A stretch of DNA of 64,000 nt from Campanula takesimana (lineage: Eukaryota; Streptophyta; Magnoliopsida; Asterales; Campanulaceae). The notes beneath the pieces were generated by a model. The model was not told the DNA's origin. It worked only from the letters and a program-made list of their open reading frames with translations, and ran no database searches. The position numbers and the translations under genes are program-made. This document shows, piece by piece, positions 10,244 through 21,150 of the stretch (position 1 is the first letter of the stretch; every line of letters starts with the position of its first letter). The stretch spans positions 992,001-1,056,000 of the forward strand of contig JAOWBW010000364.1 in the NCBI GenBank assembly GCA_026119855.1, written 5' to 3'.

Positions 10244-12784
10244 TGTAGACACCCCGATCTCGCACCCCTTATCAAACCTTTTTTAATTGGTCTAAACCCT
10301 GAAATTGACCTAGAGCCCTTGATTTGGCTATGCGGGAGTGCCATATGCCTTATCGGTGCATCGAATGGATTAATGGACTTCAAATTCATGATCAGACCGA
10401 AAAAACGAGTAAACAAACATGTACTTTAATTTTTGAGCTGCGGGACCCGAAACGGGGCCCGCACCCTTAGAACTGCTCGTTATTATCCATTTTGTGCATT
10501 AAAAATACATATTTGTCATCCCTTGCTCATAAACATATTTCAGATAGATGTACGTGACCACAAGATTATTTCAAGCAACTTTCATGTTGAGCCCGCGGAC
10601 AACCGAGACACCGGAGTCCGCACATACGGACAAAACCTGGACTGTTGTGGAACCAATACCGGAGCAAGAATTGTGGTCATCTACGTTGAAAATTCAAACA
10701 AGGCATGATGACACCCAACCACCATCCAGCACAAGACATCCAAGGAGTGGTCAACTCAATAAAGGATGGTCCAATCGGAGCGCGGCAAGTGGCAAAATCT
10801 GATTCCCCAGCAAAATACACTGAAGCCGTACGGCTCACAACTTGGAGTACGGCTGCAATGGAGCCGTACGGTTCCTCTGTCTGGTATCAGCCTTTGTTGA
10901 AAATTGCTCCTTATCTTCAACACCATTATAACCCCTCAAATCACTTCCATCCGGCCATCAACTCGCCACCACCCCTACATACCCCTACTAAAGGGCATTT
11001 TGGTCAAGAAGAACCACCTCCCTCCTCCATATACTCCATGCTTGATCCCCATTTGAAAGGGTGGATTCACATACACTACACCATCATTCAGAAACACTAC
11101 ACCATCATTCACATACACACATCACACTCTTCTTGCTCTCTCTAAACACTCAAAGAGCCCCCCAAACTTCAGTCCATAAACCACCACAACAACACCATAT
11201 CACCACCATAATGACACCCTAAACACTACACAAAGCAAAGCAAACAACTCACTCAAACACTCTCTCAATCAAGGCAAACACCTTAAGAAAACAACCAAAA
11301 AAGTCTTCCCTTGGAAGCAAAGGGAGCACATCTAGATAATCTCTTGTTTTTGTAAGATTCACCTATGTAAAATGTAGATCCTCATGTGATTTTTAAAGAG
11401 GTCTAGCCACTTGTTAGGCTAGACCTCCATTTGATGAACACAAATGTAATAGCTATGATTTCTTGCTACATCTCTTGCTTGAATAAACATTCATGATGAC
11501 CTTTGACTCTTGAGTTGTTTCTACTGTAAATAATGTGCATATTGTTCATGTTTTCATGTTATTGTTGATACAAGATGATTTGGGGAGGTTTTTCAAAAGA
11601 TGAATATGACACTTTCCTTAAAACCCCCAAATCTGTCCATGTCCTGTTTTCTCTCCATGTTAACCATCATGTAATCTGATCTAGAAGCATGAATAAGTGT
11701 TGTTTTGTGTTGTTAACATGTACATATATGTTCACAAGAAGTTTCATGCCTATATTAGGCCTTTTGAGTGAGTTTACATGAGTGTATTCATGTCATTTGT
11801 AGATTTCCAGTAATCTGTCCAAGCTGTACCTTTCTGTCTTGTTTCTTTGTTTATGTATAGAAAACGTGGCTTTTGGTCTTAGACCAAAAAATAGTTTTTG
11901 TTCTACACAGAACGAGGAAGATTATAATGTAAATACCATATTTTTACCATTATTGTAAAAGGTTCTTTCCATTTTTCGTTTCAACTCTATGCTCTCAGAT
12001 TAACATATTTCTTGTTCTGATACCAAAATGTCAGAGGTATTTTGTGTGACTTAATCCTTCTTGATGGATTTGAAACTCTCCAGATCTAAACTTTGATATG
12101 TTAGGAATAACTTTCATGTTTAGTGTTCCCTATGATTCCCCCGTTTTCATGATGCAAAAAGTGGATCTTTTATGGATGTATGAATGTCTATCAGATCTGG
12201 CTGTTGAAAGTTCTATCTTGCATGCCTTGTTTGGACACCATAACATGCTCCTAAAATGAGAGGATAAATAATGGTTGATTCTTGATGTGTTAGAAAGTTT
12301 TCATGACCTTTACTTTCCAGATTGTGCAAGCAAAAGAGCAGGTACACAGGGAAGAAAAACACACCAGTCCCTAAATTGACTTGGGACGGACTCTTAGACA
12401 TTCATTTGATGGGATTTGTTTCCCTTTTTGTTCACCATTGTACATTATTATCCCCCGCCCCTTTTATGTGTTTCCTTTACTGGATGTGAATGCCAAATCA
12501 TTTTCAAAACCGAGTGAGAGTCCACCCAAACCGACTCTCATTTGTGAATTAAAGAAAACATTCCTAGAATAGGAAGACTTCCTCGTATATTAAATCACCA
12601 TTTTGTTAGGGCATAAAAGTAAGGCATAAAAGGCATAAAATTGAATCTACGTGTCATGCATACTAGAGACCATCACGGGCGAGGAGAGTGCCTAACCCCT
12701 TCTCTTCTCGTAACTTAGCCCCCGAACCCACTTTCTCTAAAAAAAAGATTTATCTTCGTTTTTCCTAAAATAAAATGAGGTGGC
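10244..12784 (+). repeat. Tat-2 5' LTR, first part
   Basis: Aligns almost collinearly with 30921-33462. It ends at the GTGGC duplicated by the Tat-3 insertion. Joined to 24321-24466 it gives 2687 bp against 2688 bp for the 3' LTR. Short palindromes AGCCGTACGGCT lie in the promoter half (about 10826-10873), with a TATA-like CATATAC at about 11028. Long open frames here are chance. Confidence 0.9.
10826..10873. promoter_or_regulatory. GCCGTACGGC palindromes in Tat-2 U3
   Basis: One full copy, AGCCGTACGGCT, then GTACGGCT and AGCCGTACGGTT within 50 bp. The downstream LTR has the same arrangement at about 31499-31546. The same palindrome occurs in LTRs of Tat-3 and Tat-5. A regulatory role is a guess from position and dyad symmetry. 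Confidence 0.4.
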
Positions 12785-15112
12785 TGTAAGGATCCCGTCC
12801 CCGGGGCGAAACAAGCAAGGTTCACACGAGGAAGAAATGCCAAACACGGGTAACTTTCCTTTCACGAAAACGGAGTCGCCACATTAAATTAATTTTAAAC
12901 CCAATTTAATGAAAATGGTTAGAGATGATGAGTTCGGAGGTCACGTTACACTTTGGGAAGAACTTATACGAAGTTCACCCAAAGTGCCTCGGAAAACCAA
13001 GTCTCCCTAGATTTGTTGACCAAAATGTGCAAATGTGTGTGTGTGTGTTTGAAAATAGGAGAAACTGACTTTTAACAGAAAACAGTTAGAAATTTAACAA
13101 AAGGGGGGTTACTTTGCAAACAGTTTAACAAAAAATGGGCAAAACTAGAAAAAACACGTTTTTGTCAAAACTAGCCGTACGGCTTGTGTCTATCGTCCCG
13201 GAATTTTTTACAGATTCATCAGGAACAGTCCAGTTTCAGGCAAAAACAGAACATTCTGTTGAAACTGAACTGTTTTACATCTTTGGGGTCTATTTACTCA
13301 CATTAAACTTGAATTGAATCATCCCTATGCTCTTGGTCACTAATTAATCATCAAAACACAAGGTTTTGGGTGTGAACAAGGCAATAATTGGGGAAAATTA
13401 AGAAAAATGAAGAACATGGCATTTGAGCCCAAATCATCATTTGGATGATTAAAGATGGCAACTTTAACACCCAAATGGATGACTCATCCAAGGAAAAGCC
13501 TTGGGAAGTCAAAAATCAACCTTTGGGTGGATAAAGATTGAATCTTTATCATCCAAAGGGACAATATTATGAGTTGATCAAAGTTTGAATGGTAAAGATT
13601 GAGACTTTACCATCCTAAACTTGATCATGCCCACATAAATCAACATAAAAGGAAAGAACATTGAAGTAAGGTGCATAAAATCATAACAAGCCTTAGATTA
13701 TCCTTTGGTTTGCAACCCACAATCATGAGGGGCACCATGGATCAAGGCTTGGGTCCAAGGTATATTCTTTGCAAGAAATGTAAAGACATAAATTTAAATT
13801 GCATAAACATAACAAGCCTTGATCATCATGGTTTAGAACCCACCATCATGCATAAAACATGAAGGGCACCATTGATACTCCAAGGCTTGGATCACATTTG
13901 TATGATTGCATAAATTAAATGACATGAATTAAAAGACATTAAATAAAGAAATAAATAAAAATAGAAGAGGAGATGAAGAGAAGATGAGACAAAAATTTAA
14001 TCTTTAAACAAGCTTGGGGTAAATCATTAATTGATTGACCCAAGTTTGTTTCTTCCGTCACTTAGGGATCATTGACCCTAAGTTTTCACTTAATCATGGT
14101 TTGATCATTGTGTTTTCTTTTGGATTAGATGGGACTTTAAAGATAAGAGGGATACTACTCTTGGTAGTTCTTCACCATTATCTAAAGTGAGCCATAATCT
14201 ATCACAAAGAAAATTAATCAATTTTGATGAGAAGAGAATTTTGGAGAGTAACTTTGCTATCCAAAAATTCTTGTGCCAATGAGAGATGATGACCTCTCTA
14301 TTTATAGGGGAAAATGTTTCATTTTAGCCCTTCAACTATGGGCTTGGGCACCAAGCAAAAGGGGGATATTTTCACTTTAATCCCTCAACTATTGTCTTGT
14401 GACTTGCTTAGGGGCTAAGCATAAAAATGGGTTAAGATTGGATCACAAAATGGGTCATTTATACTCATAAAATGGTCACAAATTGGGTTAAAATTGGATC
14501 AATTTTAGGCACAAAATGGGGCATTTGGCTGGGTATTGAGTCATTTCCAGAAAGGGGGCGTGGGTGACCAATCAAGGGTGAAAGCCCAATCAAAATCGGG
14601 CATGTGAGTGCTGTGATGGGGAGAGGGGACAAAGGCTGGATGAAGGGCCAATCAAAGGCGAGGATGTGGAGGGCTTGTTGGGCGCGTGCTCCACACGCGG
14701 GGGCAAGGCAGGTCGCGAGGGCGGAAGGCTGACGCGCGGACGGCTGAGCGAATGAGGAGAGGCCGCGTGGCGAGGCTGTCGGCTGGCTTGTCTTTTGCGT
14801 TTTTTGAGAAAGTGCACAACGTATGTGTGACCGCCTGGCCCCTTTTCTGGAATTTCCGAAATTCCCATAAGGCCCTTTTGGCCTTTGTGGGGAATAAAGC
14901 GATGTCCCTGGTCCATGTTTATTCCCAGAAAACCCCCTCCCTTTTCCAATATGTTCCAGAAATCCCCAAAAAGTCCCTAAACTCCTAGGATGACTTTGTT
15001 AATACCCAAAAGGCCCCTAGACTTCTAGTATGACCTAATTTTTTCCCAAATTACCCCTAAATTCTACAACTTAATTATCTTAAGCGCGACGATCCGGATC
15101 GGGGTACTTACA
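12785..15112 (-). repeat. Tat-3 3' LTR (left, full length)
   Basis: Full-length 2328-bp copy. It contains a TATA box on the minus strand (14298-14307), the PBS-like decamer (12873-12882), a (TG)n tract at about 13035-13048, and a GCCGTACGGC palindrome near 13173. A GC-rich segment (about 14680-14780) gives overlapping open frames on both strands that are not genes, since the other LTR has the same frames. Confidence 0.9.
14298..14307 (-). promoter_or_regulatory. TATA box in the Tat-3 left LTR
   Basis: CTATAAATAG on the minus strand, preceded by C-rich sequence. The equivalent region is deleted in the right LTR, which is the one that should drive the element. Confidence 0.55.
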
Positions 15113-15121
15113 GAGCCCTCG
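15113..15121 (-). promoter_or_regulatory. Polypurine tract of Tat-3
   Basis: GAGGGCTC on the minus strand abutting the 3' LTR. The same tract with one more G (GAGGGGCTC) precedes the 3' LTRs of Tat-2 and Tat-5. It primes plus-strand DNA synthesis in this class of element. Confidence 0.65.
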
Positions 15122-15242
15122 GCAACGGCGCTTTCGAAGAAAACGGGGTTGTCGACAAAAGATAGAATCCCGATCCGGCGAGCTACCAAGATAGGAGAGA
15201 CGGTGACCAAGTTGGTCCAGTGGCTGGACCCTTATCTTTAAA

Positions 15243-15288
15243 GGATTCCTACGTATCCCTATCCGAGGGAATCAATCCGGTCGTAGTT
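15243..15288 (-). other. Tat stem-loop motif, PPT-proximal copy of Tat-3
   Basis: On the minus strand: GAACTACG, ACCGGATTGATT, inner hairpin CCCT-CGGAT-AGGG, ATA, CGTAGG. About 20 nt further on is GGTCCAGCCA, part of a second perfect hairpin GGTCCAG-TGG-CTGGACC (15213-15229 on the plus strand). It starts 131 nt before the 3' LTR. Confidence 0.75.
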
Positions 15289-15289
15289 C

Positions 15290-15890
15290 TGATGAGAGGG
15301 TTTAAGGCTACTCGAACCTATAAGCATCCAATTTGATGGGAGGACGGCATCGCCGATTTGGGTGAGAGGGTTTAAGGCTACTCAAACCTATAAGCATCCC
15401 ATTTTCTTGGGAGGACGGTATCGCCGATTTGGGTGAGAGATTTCAAGGCTACTCAAACCTATAAGCATCCCATTTTGATGGGAGGACGGCATCGCCGATT
15501 TGGGTGAGAGATTTCAAGGCTACTCAAACCTATAAGCATCCCATTTTGATGGGAGGACAGCATCGCCGATTTGGGTGAGAGATTTCAAGGCTACTCAAAC
15601 CTATAAGCATCCCATTTTGATGGGAGGACGGCATCGCCGATTTGGGTGAGAGATTTCAAGGCTACTCAAACCTATAAGCATCCCATTTTGATGGGAGGAC
15701 GGCATCGCCGATTTGGGTGATAGATTTCAAGGCTACTCAAACCTATAAGCATCCCATTTTGATGGGAGGACGGCATCGCCGATTTGGGTGAGAGATTTCA
15801 AGGCTACTCAAACCTATAAGCATCCCATTTTGATGGGAGGACGGCATCGCCGATTTGGGTGAGGGATTTCAAGGCTACTCAAACCTATAG
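15290..15890. repeat. 71-bp minisatellite, about 8 copies
   Basis: The unit contains 'gatgggaggacggcatcgcc' and 'aaggctactcaaacctataa'. Copies are highly similar, suggesting recent expansion. A single related unit is found in Tat-5 just before its stem-loop motif (about 61445-61490), so the array grew from one ancestral copy. Confidence 0.9.
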
Positions 15891-15904
15891 ATGACCGTCG
15901 AGGT

Positions 15905-16260
15905 CGGGTGGGGAACTCAGGCATGACACTCATTCGGTCAGAGGCAAAGGTTCGGGCATGACACTCATTCGGTCAGAGGCGAAGGTTTGGGCGTGACACT
16001 CATTTGGTCAGAGGCAAAGGTTCGGGCGTGACACTCATTTGGTCAGAGGCCAGGTTCGGGCGTGACACTCATTTGGTCAGAGGCAAAGTTTGGACGTGAC
16101 ACTCATTTGGTCAGAGGCAAGGACTCGGGCATGACACTCATTTGGTCAGAGGCAAAGTTTGGGCGTGACACTCATTTGGTCAGAGGAAAAGATTCGGGCA
16201 TGACACTCATTTGGTCAGAGGCAAAGGTTCGGGCATGACACTCTATTGGTCAACCGGATC
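15905..16260. repeat. 35-bp minisatellite, about 10 copies
   Basis: Unit 'gacactcatttggtcagagg' plus 'caaaggttcgggcat'. Spacing between copies is 33-35 bp. Confidence 0.9.
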
Positions 16261-16340
16261 AACATGGGCTTACGTCAAGGACCGCCTAATTTTTCTAATC
16301 ATCTTTGCAGGGCTTAAGTCACGGACGGCCTAATTTTTGT

Positions 16341-16875
16341 CTCAGAGGGTCGCTCGGGGGACCTAAATTTTATCTCAAAAGGGTCACTCGGGGGACCTAA
16401 ATTTTATCTCAAAAGGGTCGTTCGGGGGACCTAAATTTTATCGCAAAAAGGGGTCGCTCGGGGGACCTAGACTTTTCTCAAAATGGGTCACGCGGGGGAC
16501 CTAGACTTTTCTCAAAACGGTCACTCGGGGGACCTAAGTTTTATCTTTAAAGGGTCGCTCGGGGGACCTAAATTTTATCTCAAAAGGGTCGCTCAGGGGA
16601 CCGAGCGACCTAAATTTTATCTCAAAAGGGTCGCTCGGGGGACCTAGACTTTTCTCAAAATGGGTCACGCGGGGGACCTAGACTTTTCTCAAAATGGTCA
16701 CTCGGAGGACCTAAACGTTCTAAAAAAGGGTCACCTAGGGGACCTAAGTTTTTCAACAAGGGTCACTCGGAGGACCTAAACGTTCTCAAAAAGGGTCACC
16801 TGAGGGACCTAAGCTTTTTCAACAAGGGTCACTCGGAGGACCTAAACGTTCGCAAAAGGGGCTTGACTCTCACTT
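16341..16875. repeat. 34-36-bp minisatellite, about 15 copies
   Basis: Unit 'gggtcgctcgggggacctaa' plus 'attttatctcaaaa', grading into variants with 'gacttttctcaaaa' and 'cgttctcaaaaa'. A short unique stretch (16876-16990) follows. Confidence 0.88.
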
Positions 16876-17004
16876 GGTCAACCGGGTCAACATGGGCTTA
16901 CGTCTAGGACCGCCTAATTTTTCTCCGGATCGCGCGGGAGACCTAAATTTTCTTATCTCCTATGGGCTTACGTCACTTGGGGAATGCTGGGCAAAGGCTT
17001 TGAC

Positions 17005-17170
17005 CTAAAATGACCACTCTGGGTACAAAGGTTTTCTTAACCTAACATAACCACTATGGGTACCAAGGTTTTCTTAACCTATCACGACCACTTATGGTAC
17101 AAAGGTTTTCTTAACCTATCATGACCACTATGGGTACAAAGGTTTTCTTAACCTTACATAACCGCTTCGG
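17005..17170. repeat. 37-bp minisatellite, 4-5 copies
   Basis: Unit 'accactatgggtacaaaggt' plus 'tttcttaacctatcatg'. Confidence 0.85.
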
Positions 17171-17209
17171 GTCAAAACTGGTCTTACGTCCACTTGGACT
17201 GCCGGGAAA

Positions 17210-17412
17210 CACGGTCAATTTGGTCAACGTATCTCATTACGGAGGGTTGACTACACAAACTGGTCAATTGATCAACTTATCTCATGACGGAGGGTTGACT
17301 ACACAAACTGGTCAATTGGTCAACTTATCTCATGACGGAGGGTTGACTACACAAACTAGTCAATTGGTCAACTTATCTCATGACGGAGGGTTGACTACAC
17401 AAACTGGTCTTA
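17210..17412. repeat. 48-bp minisatellite, about 4 copies
   Basis: Unit 'ggtcaattggtcaacttatc' plus 'tcatgacggagggttgactacacaaact'. The flanking 'acttggactgccggg' and 'ggtcttacgtc' phrases are the reverse complement of phrases repeated in the Tat-5 arrays. Confidence 0.88.
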
Positions 17413-17439
17413 CGTCTCTTTGGAATGCCGAAGCAAAAG

Positions 17440-17925
17440 CTCACAAAACTCACCCTCAAATGCCCAATGCAATTTCAAAGGGGAAAAGCATTATTTTCAC
17501 AAAATACACCCTCAAATGCCCAATGCAAGTTGGAAGGGGACAACAAAACATCCTTTCTACACCCTCAAATGCCCAATGCAATTTGGAAGGGGAAAAACAT
17601 TATTTTCACAAAATACACCCTCGAATGCCCAATGCAATTTGGAAGGGGACAACAAAACATCCTTTCTACACCCTCAAATGCCCAATGCAATTTGGAAGGG
17701 GAAAAACATTATTTTCACAAAATACACCCTCAAGTGCCCAATGCAATTTGGAAGGGGACAACAAAACATCTTCTTTTTTTTTTCTTTAAAATACACCCTC
17801 AACCGCCCAATGCGAATTGAAAGGGGACAAGCAAACACATTTTTTTTTCAACATACACCCTCAACCGCCCAACGCGAATTGAAAGGGGACAAGCAAAAAC
17901 ATTTATTTTTTTTTTTCAAAATATT
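17440..17925. repeat. 55-bp minisatellite with dimeric order, about 8 copies
   Basis: Unit around 'ccctcaaatgcccaatgcaa'. Two versions alternate, one followed by 'attattttcacaaaataca' and one by 'caacaaaacatcctttctac'. Spacings alternate near 53 and 56 bp, so the true repeat is a dimer of about 110 bp. Three overlapping open frames here are repeat artefacts. Confidence 0.88.
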
Positions 17926-18039
17926 CATTCCTCAAAGCAAATCTTTTAACGAAGCATGTCAGTCAAATTTTTGATTTTAATTTAACCACAAGGTTTATTA
18001 TGCATAAATTCCTTGGGAGTTTCATCCATTCTTTAGGAG

Positions 18040-18300
18040 TGGTCGGGAGTAGAGGACCCTTTCGTCGTTGATGTTGGGGTAGCCCCATGTCCTTGCAATC
18101 GTCGATGCCGGGGTAGCCCCATGTCCTTGTCGTCATTGGGGGAGCTCCATGCCCTTGCCGTTACTGATGTCGGGGTAGCCCTAATGTCATCTCTTGGCCT
18201 TTGGCATCGGCGTAGCCGCATGTCCTTATGGAGGTAGCCCCAATGTCATCTTTTGACCTTTGGCGTTGGCGTAGCCCCAATATGACCTTTCAAGTGAGGT
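18040..18300. repeat. Irregular 'GGGGTAGCCCCATGTCCTTG' repeat
   Basis: Five to six imperfect copies of 'ggggtagccccatgtccttg' with variable spacers. The inverted equivalent is at about 59610-59750 in Tat-5. Confidence 0.75.
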
Positions 18301-18304
18301 AAGG

Positions 18305-18790
18305 AACCCATCTCTTTTTTCATGACGCACCCTTTCTTTTGCCTAGGCCACCCTTGCGAGTTTTCAACCCAGCGGGCTACTTTTTTGCGTCTTTCGTGGC
18401 ACACCCTGTTTTTTGCCTAGGCCGCCCTTACGGGTTTTCAACCTAGCGGGCTACTTTTTTTGTGCCTTTTTTTTTTTTTTTTTTAATGAGTGATCCAGCC
18501 GACTCGATAGAACGGGGACTTTAAAGTATATTTCTTGGAGGAAACATGCAAGGGAATTTTGTTTGGGAGAGAGTCCCTTTATGCTGGTGAGCTCTTTGAG
18601 CAATATATCATGAAATGGGAGGAAGCCCTTGCTTGACAGAATACAAATGTTTAGCTCTTTCCTAAGATGGAGAAAAGAAGACTTGTTGAGACATTTGAAA
18701 TTTGCCTTAGTTAATATCATCAAATGATTGCTTGAATGGACCCTGTTTGTCATTAAGTCAGGATTATAGCAAGCAATTAGCCTTAACATG
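18305..18790 (-). other. Conserved noncoding tail block shared with Tat-5
   Basis: Collinear with 59146-59580 of Tat-5 in the opposite orientation. The minus strand has a 112-codon open frame (18451-18789), but the Tat-5 copy has a stop early in that frame, so protein coding is unlikely. The conserved parts include the 'tgcctaggc' blocks. It marks Tat-3 and Tat-5 as one family. Confidence 0.7.
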
Positions 18791-18971
18791 TATAAATGTT
18801 GTGATCAATTGGGATTAAGATTCGATCAATGGCAAGATCAAAATATGTTTAGGAGAGATTGGTCATTATCTGGGAAATTGGTCATTGATGGGACCAAGGG
18901 AAGAGAACCAGGTCATTTTAGGAGGACCGAGGTTTGATGGATTCATTTCATGCTATGACCGGACCCGAAGG

Positions 18972-19018
18972 TTGCCTACGTTCCCCTCAGTTTGAGGAGC
19001 TCAGGTCGCCGTAGTTCG
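18972..19018 (-). other. Tat stem-loop motif, internal copy of Tat-3
   Basis: On the minus strand: GAACTACG, GCGACCTGAGCT, inner hairpin CCTC-AAACT-GAGG, GGAA, CGTAGGCAA. The inner stem differs from the PPT-proximal copy but still pairs. Confidence 0.7.
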
Positions 19019-20000
19019 GCCATGGGCCGTCTTTTGCTGAAGTTGTTTCCTTTCTTTTGACGTTGTCTTGGAGGACGTTGTTGCTCCTTTGATGTAGATC
19101 TCTTTGCTTTGTGGTGGACTTCCTTGAGGTGGACCTCTTCGGGTGGACCTTCTTTGGTGTGCGCTCCCTTTTGGATGAACGGGCTCTTTGTGGTGAGATT
19201 TCGAGGCAAACTTCCCGTTCATTTCCTTTCCTTCTTTCCATTCATTCATTTCCTTTCCCTCTTTCCAATCTTTTTTTTTATTCTTTTTTTTTTGAAGAGG
19301 GAAACATTAAACCCAACTCACTATCTCTGGTATTGACTTCTTTCTGGCACCTTAGTGGCATGAATATCCGGGAAGCCCTTTGCTTGGTTGCGCACACACT
19401 ATCACGGTTGAATCTTGGTTGTTGAGCAACAACGTTCTCATCTTTCCATTGTCCTGGGATGCCTTTGATGTGCATCCATAATTTGCTTTGGGAAGGTGTA
19501 TCAGGTTGTGTATCGAAGAATGTGTATCGGGGAAGGTTTGCCATTAATGGTTTCTTCATGCCAATTGATCACAACATTCATTCACATTAAGATTAATCGT
19601 TTGCATTTAGCATTTTTTTTTTTAGGGACGGGCTCCTATGAGGTGCGGTGGTCCATTTCCTTCTTTGACTGTTGGAGGGGTTGTCGGCGGCATATTCCAT
19701 GTCTTCCACGGGGAACTCGGGTTCCGTGTCATCGGGAAAGATGTCGCGAGGTCTCCACTTGGCTCGGCGTTGTGATTGCCGGATCTGTCTTTGGCCATCT
19801 CTTTTCGATGACCTCCTTTCGAGGTGCATATTCTCGTGCATGTCATTCAGCGAGGTTACAGATCTCCATTTGATGTAGCCTCCTTTGGGCTTTCGGAGAT
19901 TTGGCCCTCTCTCATGGACGATGATCCAGTTTGTGTTGACCTCCTTGTTCACGTGGGCGCCAATTCGGATGTTGGCTCCTTGGTAGATGTTTCAGGCGGG
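19000..20000 (-). other. Possible residual gag-region frames, unrecognised
   Basis: Three short successive minus-strand frames (19593-19952, 119 codons; 19278-19559, 93 codons; 19001-19249, 82 codons) fall where gag would lie by position between leader and tail. The first is rich in arginine, lysine and acidic residues, and the third is rich in lysine, serine and threonine. None shows a capsid block, zinc knuckle or protease motif. They may be the decayed or replaced coding part of this non-autonomous element, or chance. I assign no function. Confidence 0.25.
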
Positions 20001-20212
20001 CAAAACCGCAAAGGACTTTAGCATTTTAAACCTCAAGGTGAAATTATAACCATGGTTCAAGAGAGACGCTTCATTAGCGGATTAGCCTTTTAGGAAAACT
20101 TGATCTTTTATTTTAAGAAAATTGGATCTCCATTTTCTTCTTGGAAATACACACTTTTGTTTTGGGTGGAAGACTCACACACACATTTTTTTTTAGGATT
20201 GACGGGGCCGAA

Positions 20213-20282
20213 GTTGCCTACGTTCCCCTTACCACGAGGGAGGGGGTCCCACGTGATGAGAGGCTCAGGTCACCGTAGTTCG
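20213..20282 (-). other. Tat stem-loop motif, expanded copy
   Basis: On the minus strand: GAACTACG, GTGACCTGAGCC, then an enlarged inner part in which CACG pairs with CGTG and CCCT with AGGG, then GGAACGTAGGCAA. The outer arms CTACG/CGTAG are perfect. It matches the expanded copy in Tat-1 (2287-2362), so this form existed before the families split. Confidence 0.65.
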
Positions 20283-20457
20283 AACGGATTTAGAATTCTA
20301 AAACAAACATGACTGACTTGTCGGAGGATAACGGGGATCCATCCATCCAAGGACTAAAACTGACTTCCTAGGAAACTATGCCTAGGGACTTCACGGGAAT
20401 TCTGGGATCCATCCGAAGATCGACGGGTGTCTCGGAGGTCTTCAAAAGGCTTCACGA

Positions 20458-20690
20458 GGGGACCTAGGAGACAACGGCCTAGGGTTTCAGCAACGGGGAC
20501 CTAGGAGACAATGACCTAGGGTTTTAACGGAAATCTCAACAATGGGGACCTAGGTGGCAACTGCCTAGGATTTTAACAGGAATCTCAACAATGGGGACCT
20601 AGGAGGCAACGGCCTAGGGTTTTAAGAGGAATCTCAACAATGGGGACCTAGGAGGCAACTGCCTAGGGTTTTAACGGAAATCTTTTGAAT
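20458..20690. repeat. 48-bp minisatellite, about 5 copies
   Basis: Unit 'ggggacctaggaggcaacgg' plus 'cctagggttttaacgg' and 'aaatctcaacaat'. Confidence 0.85.
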
Positions 20691-20744
20691 CCATCCAAAG
20701 ATTTACGGGCGTCTTGGAGATCATCTGAGGAATTTACGAGACTT

Positions 20745-21150
20745 AACAGAGGTCTTGGAGGGTAACGGGGATCCGTCCAAAGACTAACAAAACTTGGCGA
20801 AGGTTTTGGAGGATAACGGGGATCCGTCCAAAGACTAACAAAACTTGGCTAAGGTCTTGGAAGATAACGGGGATCCGTCCAAAGACTAACAAAACTTTAA
20901 CAGAGGTCTTGGAGGATAACGGGGATCCGTCCAAAGACTAACAAAACTTTAACAGATGTCTTGGAGGATAACGGGGATCCATCCAAAGACTAACAAAACT
21001 TTAACAGATGTCTTGGAGGATAACGGGGATCCATCCATAGACTAACAAGACTTTAACAGATGTCTTGGAGGATAACGGGGATCCATCCAAAGACTAACAA
21101 GACTTAACGGATGTCTTGGAGGATAACAGGGATCCATCCTAAGACTTAAC
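20745..21150. repeat. 51-52-bp minisatellite, 8 copies
   Basis: Unit 'cttggaggataacggggatc' plus 'cgtccaaagactaacaaaactttaacagatgt'. Spacing between GGGGATCC starts is 51 or 52 bp throughout. Confidence 0.9.

Noticed and set aside
14590..14988. 119- and 100-codon frames on opposite strands in a GC-rich segment, repeated at 23793-24191
   Set aside because: Located inside Tat-3 LTRs. Both strands are open because of composition, and no domain is recognisable.
17121..17974. Open frames of 131-222 codons over the Tat-3 minisatellites
   Set aside because: Three frames are open at once because the unit lacks stops. The products are pure repeat translations.
18451..18789. 112-codon minus-strand frame in the Tat-3 tail as a gene
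   Set aside because: The same block in Tat-5 is conserved at the DNA level but has stops in this frame. It ends in a poly-lysine stretch made by an A run.
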